Below, one piece after another: positions 58,801 to 64,000 of a stretch of 64,000 nt of DNA. The notes under the pieces were generated by a model. That model did not search any database and was not told the origin of the DNA. It saw nothing but the letters and a program-made list of their open reading frames with translations. Origin of the DNA: Telopea speciosissima (lineage: Eukaryota > Streptophyta > Magnoliopsida > Proteales > Proteaceae); assembly GCF_018873765.1 (NCBI RefSeq), contig NC_057925.1, positions 11,667,568-11,731,567 on the forward strand, given 5' to 3'. Numbering within the stretch: position 1 is the first letter of the stretch; each line of letters starts with the position of its first letter. The position numbers were made by a program, and so were the translations under genes.

Positions 58801-60415
58801 TATAACACTCCTATAATCAGCAAATTCATAAATGGTGACAATAGAGAAAACAACCTTCTTAGGCGACAGCACAACGGGAAGCTGTTGAAGCTTACATCTT
58901 GCTCTTCTGTTTCTCCTTAAGTTCAGGCAAGGTAGAGGAATATCAGAGAGAACAACACCTCCATGGTTCCTAATCAACATTTCAAGTTCCTTTTCCTTTT
59001 GACTAGAAAAACCAGTCAGCAGAAATTCTAATCCATGAAATATAATTCTCCTTCCAAATTTGATATGGATATCTGTAAAGTGTTTATTTTTCTCTCGAGC
59101 CTTGGCGTCAAATCGGGCGATGGAACCATTCCACCTTTTACCGGCTCTGTTAATCGATCCTGCATATGATTATTCACTAAAATACAGTCAGACAGTTCCA
59201 AATGTTGGATAAATCAACTGATCAATTACTGAATCAAGGTGTCTGTCTTACGGTTCCGGTTTCCAGATTGTAACTTTGGACTGCTTTTGCTTCGTTGAAA
59301 CTCAACTTCAGCTTCGAAGAACCGAACTCTCTTCCTTGTTAAACCTTGACCTTCGTGAGGTTTGGTATGTAGTATTGGTGTAAAATTACTTTGATCTCCA
59401 CTGCCAACTAAATTATGTGGTTCTGTCCATTCTGGTATTGAAACCCTTTCGAAATTCACTTCTCCAGCGATATTTCTTGTGATAAATTTGGAAGCTTGTA
59501 GGCGACAGTGACATCCATAATTTAAAATAATAGGTGAGCCCCTAGCCTCTTGCGGGTGAACCTGCAAGTCCAGTCCATCATTTGTAATCTCATGTCTGAC
59601 TTCATTTGTAATCTCATTACTGTCTCCTCTTTCACCTGCAGTTTCCTTGATTAGCTTCACATTGGCAGGATCCCTAATATCATCCCCAGTATGTTTAGTT
59701 TTTGGTTTTGAAGGTAGGAGTGGAGTGGATTCATCATTATGATATTTGAGGCAATCTACATTCTCCTCAGAGGTAGGAAACCCCATGACGCCTTCTAGTG
59801 AGAATGACTTCTTACTATAAATATTCTCATTTATTGAACTGACATTCTGAACAGGCACTACCATGCTATAAGTTTTGAGAGAGGTCAACCTCCTAGAACC
59901 TGTATCCCGGAAACCTTCACTGTTTACTTTGGATATAAGCCCTTCTTGGTATGCAAACTCAACATGCTCAACATTTGGCTCGGGTGTCCTTTGTGAATTC
60001 CCCAACCCAGTTCCTGATGTGGGATTCGAGCACTTTCCAGTTTTCGCTCCTCCATCTTCCTTATCTTGAGCTAGAATAACATCAGCCTGTTCTGAAGATA
60101 TACTGCATGGAACAATCGAACAAAGAGGATCCACCAAGGACAAACTAGAAGATCTCACAAGATCTTGAGAAAGTACTGTTCCTTCATTCACTGTGTTACA
60201 CATTTCTTCAAAAGGTATGCTTGAAAATGAAGCTACGCAGGGAGCTATTTCCAGCTTCTGCACACAAGAACTCTCATCTGGGGCAACATCGGCAGATTCA
60301 GACAAAAAGCTGGTTTCCCCAACGAAGGGTTTACATATTTTTGTCAGTTTATTCCTCTCCAAGTTCATAGACGCATCATTATCCTTCAAGAGTAACAAAT
60401 TAATCAGGCTGATGT
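52856..60415 (-). CDS. Tandem-BRCT protein, probable DNA damage response (3' six exons)
   Basis: Exons on the minus strand: about 60415-59252, 59159-58855, 57206-57100, 55519-55369, 53465-53316, 52990-52856. Phases fit throughout, giving about 670 codons to the stop with no break. The first exon is Ser/Glu-rich and disordered, ending with KRVRFFEAEVEFQ. Then BRCT 1 (HGLEFLLTGFSSQ, NHGGVVLSDIPLP, NAFLLKTRWLTDSV) and BRCT 2 (GGGQIFKTLQWLVQSL, GAIVAEDEGKASRH, PASWLIKSL). A C-terminal BRCT pair usually binds phosphoproteins at DNA breaks; this layout recalls 53BP1/Crb2/MDC1-type plant proteins, acting in the nucleus. The acceptor at 60416 implies upstream exon(s) I could not find; Met at 60368 is the alternative start. 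Confidence 0.85.
53156..53281 (+). mobile_element. Au-type SINE, 5'-truncated, in the last intron of the BRCT gene
   Basis: Contains the Pol III B box GGGTTCGAGTCTGG, GGAAACAGCCTCTCTGCGAA, GGTAAGGCTGCGTACA and GTGCACTGG, ending in a T run, the order in Au SINEs. A perfect 17-bp duplication GTTATATTATTTAGTGA flanks it (53139-53155, 53282-53298). The A-box half is missing. Confidence 0.88.
54223..54995. repeat. CGAGAT-rich dispersed repeat in a BRCT intron
   Basis: Left part has AAGATCTCGCCCGG and CTCGAGCTGCTCGAGAC. The right part has CGGCGAGT-type words in inverse, GAGATCTCGGTCATCTCGAC and GACGAGTTTTTGAACC. The two ends are loosely inverted (TAGTTCTAAAATTCG against AGGTTCAAAAACTCG). Similar sequence occurs near 53820-53910, 56570-56640, 61040-61240 and 61890-62000. 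Class unknown. Confidence 0.5.
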
Positions 60416-61617
60416 CTGATAAGATAAAAGCTAGGATGAATTTGAAAGACTGTGCATGCATATGGTTTTCTGTGAAAGATTTATTTTATGCAGGTGTGAA
60501 AATTTTAATGGCATCAACACCCCTTTCTCAACTGCACAAATGGACATGACCTATTCAGAGCGAGAAAGAGAGGGAAAGAACACTCACTTATACAGAAGAC
60601 TATGCTTCTGAAACACACCAATATAATAGATGGCACAGTGAGACATAAACCTCATAAATTGTAGCGGTAGTGGAGAAGAGGTAAATATTTTTGAAAATTC
60701 TATAAAATAATTCACTGAACGACTGTTTAATATAACTCATTGAATGGCTCATCTTTGGAGAAGCAGGATTCAGGATCCATCGCTATTAGGGTTCCACCTA
60801 ATAAATTTTTACAAGAGCAGGCAAATTGACAGCATCATGATATGTTTTCACCATCCTATCAGACTTGTTTGTGCCGTATTTCTGGAGCTTTCTAGAAGTT
60901 AGATGGATTTTCCATACCCCATGCACAGTTGCATACACATCCCATCACAGTGATTCTTAGCTACCCACACAAACATCCACATGCATAGACATAAAGGGAT
61001 ACAGAAAGACACACTCACACCCATGGAACAAAGTCTTGTTTAAACTGCAGGTTTCAACTGAGATATCTCGGTTTTAAAGCTGAGCGAGGGAGTTTAAAAA
61101 ATACAATGTTTCGAGCTGTTTTGACCCTGTTTCGACCATATTTTGGTAATTTCACAAGTTTCGACATTGAACACCTATATAAATTCACTTGTCCCCATCG
61201 AAACTTGAGGAAACCTAGCTCGAAACCAGGACAGACACTTGATTATACCAGAAACCAGGACAAGCACTTATTTATGCCAAATATATTTCATTTACTTAAG
61301 CTACTAAGCTACTATTCATAAATAAGCAAATACCCCCTATTTGAATCCAATAAAAATAATTAAAAAATCAAATTCTAAAAGGATAAAAAGTCGACCCCCC
61401 CAGTTCAAGAACAAAAACTGAATTCTCGACTATAGGTGCAATTTCCAACTTTTAAATGCTGGGGTTTTTCGCAAATCTAAAAATTCCATAAATCTTAATA
61501 TGATAAAACATTGCTAAAAACCAAAAGAGCGGTAAAATATTCATGTTTTTTATGTCTAAAAATTTATTTCCATTTAGAGAGATTTTAAACAGCATCCGCG
61601 AACAACAAATTAAGTTT

Positions 61618-61738
61618 GATCGGAACACAACTCCTTCAATATAAATCAGATTTAAGCAACCTTGGATTGTTGGAAAGCTTTCAAACAAATTCAAGATTGC
61701 TTAAATCTAATTTATATTGAAGGAGTTATGTTCCGGTC
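61618..61738. repeat. Large inverted repeat (42-bp arms)
   Basis: GATCGGAACACAACTCCTTC (from 61618, continuing to 61659) is the inverse of GAAGGAGTTATGTTCCGGTC (ending 61738), with few mismatches over 42 bp and a 37-bp spacer. Because of this symmetry both strands show a similar short frame with LNLIYIEGV; neither is taken as a gene. Confidence 0.8.
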
Positions 61739-62047
61739 AACCCTTATTCGGTACCATGTCCAAGAACAATATACACTATCAAACTTGGGCAAAAAATACA
61801 AGTATTATTTTGAGTGTTCTCTATTGAAACTAATGCATGAATTGGGTTCAAAATGTCAAAAATAGGTAGCATAACAAGAATCAAGGCAAAAAAACTTCTA
61901 GGCCTCGAAACCAAGGTTCGAGTTAACCTGGAGAAAGTACAAGGTTTCGACCAACATACGGTCGAAACCAAGACAATCTCGGTGATGTAGATCGAAATAT
62001 GAAGAAAAAGAGGCCAAAACATTGTTCACGTTTCTGTTCACATGAAC

Positions 62048-62958
62048 AATGTCACAACCCCTTATTTTGCCTTGGTATGAATGCTACTAGAAGATCTTGT
62101 GGAGCCCAAGACCAGATCATGTGAAGACTTTATTACAAGACTCAATTTTGTATGTGTGGGCGAATTAGGAGGTTAGCTTAGTTTCTATTTGTAGAATTAT
62201 TCTCTTGAATATTTTGTGGTTGTCTATCAAGCAACCTTAGCTCTTTTGTTTCTAATTCCAGATTTAGAAAGTAGCCTTAGCTTTTATTTAGAAGTTTTTA
62301 TTTTTAGTTTGTTTCCTTTTCTTGCAAGTTTATAATTTTACTTGTAAGGCAAGCATAGCTGCCCATAAATATGTAATGCCCTTAGAGGCCCCCCACCAAT
62401 GAATTAATGAAGTTGCTCAGATTGCTTTGTGCAAGTTTTGATTATCCTATTGTGGGGATGAAGGGCTGGGAGGCCTGGCTGAGAGAGTCAAAACCCTAGG
62501 GCTGAGAGAGCTGAATCTCCCTATCCCCTCCCCTTTTCTATTTTCTTCTGTCCTCTTCTCCTTTCTCAATCGATCTCCCCTGTTACTGCTGCTGTGAGAC
62601 TCCAATTTGTTACTGCTGTTACATTCTTTGAAGACTTAAATCAGCGATTAATCATTCCAAGGATTGCTGCTGCTGATCATCACCAGAGAAGGATCGAGAC
62701 ACCCCTGCAGAACCAGCTCCTGCCTTGTTTCTATTAAGAATAGTGAATAGTTGTATCAGGGGTATATATGTACATAACCCCTCTGTTGTGTATTCTTTTT
62801 GTCATTTGTATGAGGCCAAGGGCCTATGTGTAATTACTTATTCTTTTCAATATAAACATGTTAGTCTCTTGTTTTGAGACGTAACACACCAAACCAAAAC
62901 CGTGGAGCACTCTCTATCTCTTTCTTCTCTTCTCCTTCTTCCACCCTAAAAGCTAACA
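62048..62958 (+). repeat. 5' LTR region of a second copia element (left end uncertain)
   Basis: The right end is fixed by CTAACA directly before the primer-binding site. The region has TATA-like TATATATGTACATAACC near 62764 and AT-rich sequence near 62850 typical of copia LTR R/U5 parts. The left end is a guess (TGTCACAACCCC), because the matching 3' LTR is beyond the window. Confidence 0.5.
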
Positions 62959-62970
62959 TGGTATCAGAGC
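62959..62970 (+). other. copia primer-binding site (initiator Met tRNA)
   Basis: TGGTATCAGAGC is the standard plant copia primer-binding site, complementary to the 3' end of initiator methionine tRNA, and lies directly after the LTR end. Confidence 0.92.
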
Positions 62971-63498
62971 TGATTCTGCTGTTTGCAAGTGTTTGACGGA
63001 CGATTGGAGGGTGAAGAAGGTCCTCTTTCACTTAGTTGCTGCTGCTGTTCCAAGGTCAGGTTAGGTTATCTTCTCCAAGCTGTTTCTCTTTGGTTTCGAA
63101 TCCAAATGGAGTGCTTCTTAGTGCTCTAGTTTCGTTTGGGAGTCCTCTTTGATTCCCTTTACTTCTCTTAAGCTGTTTGCAAGCTTCCATTCAATCCACT
63201 AAGATTTCGTGGTTGCTGTTCTGCCCAGAATTTCCGCCAGCTAGAGTCTGGTTTGGCTCTGTGGTCTTCAATAGGTCTTTGTTTGACCATTGTTTATGGT
63301 CTATTTGCATCGTTTTTTGGTAAGGAACAATACTCATCCTTACTCCGCTGCTGTTTGAACAATTTCTGAAGATCTATAAGTGTTTTAAGCTGTTTTTGGC
63401 CATTTTTCTGCCCTATTTGTGCCTACTGTTTTGCGCAATATCTGTTTGCTTGTAGTACTGCTGTTACCCTAGCCTAAGTGATTGATTTCAGCTTCAAT

Positions 63499-64000
63499 AT
63501 GGGTGAGAAAAATGTTGAAACATCCTTACCACTTGTGGAAACAGCTCCACCTCACTCCTCTTCCTTCGAGAGCCCCAATATCCAACTTCCTATTGCCAAT
63601 CTTGAGAGCCAAAACTATTTGGATTAGTCCCGCTCCATGAAATTGATTCTTCGGTGTAGGGGGAAGATGGGCTACATCAATGGTAGCATCAAGGCCCCCC
63701 TCCCTACCGAGCAAGGGTACTCCAAATGGGACACTGAGAACTCTCTTGTGATGGCCTGGCTTCTTTTCTCCATGAAGCCTGAGATTGGAAGAAGATTTAT
63801 GGGCAAGGAAACTGCCAAGGACATTTGGGACAGTGTGGCTCGTATTTTTTATCGAGTTGGGGACTCTACAAAGGTGTACCAACTTCTCCAACAGATTGTT
63901 AGCCTGCGCCAGGGGGATAGAAGCATCTCTGAGTACTACAGTCTTGTTGTGGGTCTGTGGGAGGAGTATGATCACTATAGAGACCTTCAGTTATGCCCTG
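63499..64000 (+). pseudogene. copia gag, partial (runs off the window), with a stop
   Basis: Starts MGEKNVETSLPLVETAPPHS and continues through SQNYLD, a TAG at 63628-63630 where the family has Trp, then RSMKLILRCRGKMGYINGSI, WDTENSLVMAWLLFSMKPEI and YQLLQQIVSLRQGDRSISEY. This is the copia gag (UBN2/DUF4219-like) pattern. Only the TAG interrupts it, so the element may be young. The coding strand is plus; an open frame on the opposite strand (63526-63975) is its shadow. Confidence 0.85.

Noticed and set aside
61452..61865. Two short frames on opposite strands with similar proteins
   Set aside because: The similarity comes from the 42-bp inverted repeat at 61618-61738, not from homologous genes.
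63526..63975. 149-codon minus-strand frame
   Set aside because: It is the shadow of the copia gag on the plus strand, which has clear family motifs and a primer-binding site upstream.

Overview
The window is nuclear DNA of a flowering plant. It has intron-rich genes with GT..AG junctions, plant Ty3/gypsy (Tat-type) and Ty1/copia retrotransposons, L1-type LINE tails with plant RNase H domains, a tRNA-derived SINE of Au type, and many Mutator-like (MULE) elements. Plant-specific gene pieces also occur: RALF peptide, CHASE domain of a cytokinin receptor, DUF4228/PADRE, and plant cytosolic sulfotransferases. The species cannot be named from sequence alone.

Layout. 1-2455: tandem repeats, a hairpin element and a 384-bp MULE-type MITE. 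2456-15234: a Ty3/gypsy Tat-type element with 539-bp LTRs and a perfect 5-bp target duplication; gag and pol are decayed, an antisense multi-exon gene lies between pol and the 3' LTR, and a 1.72-kb solo LTR sits at the polypurine tract/3' LTR junction. 15274-16337: a Harbinger-type element. 16600-17830: a LINE tail. 18060-22537: a 5'-truncated copia element that landed in a sulfotransferase gene, whose remainder (copy A) follows. 23382-27249: CACTA, LINE and LTR remnants in AT-rich DNA.

27250-41234 (minus): a complete 13-exon GH1 beta-glucosidase gene. The exons join in frame to 531 codons plus stop, with both catalytic glutamates. Its introns hold nested MULEs (one with a cytokinin-receptor CHASE fragment), a Pack-MULE with a decayed RALF gene, two or more MITEs and a 5S rRNA relic. 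Another MULE, with a DUF4228/PADRE-like fragment, lies 146 bp upstream of its start codon.

42750-50640: a 220-230-bp tandem repeat split by a Pack-MULE with the 5' end of a soluble epoxide hydrolase gene, then MITEs, two LINE tails and two further broken sulfotransferase copies (B, C). 52856-60415 (minus): the 3' six exons of a tandem-BRCT protein gene, probably active in DNA damage response, with a SINE and other repeats in its introns. 62959-64000: primer-binding site and gag of a second copia element that runs off the window.

Only two genes look intact: the beta-glucosidase and the visible part of the BRCT gene. Most other coding sequence is transposon or pseudogene. The main theme is repeated capture and stacking of host gene fragments by related MULEs in and around one functional gene.
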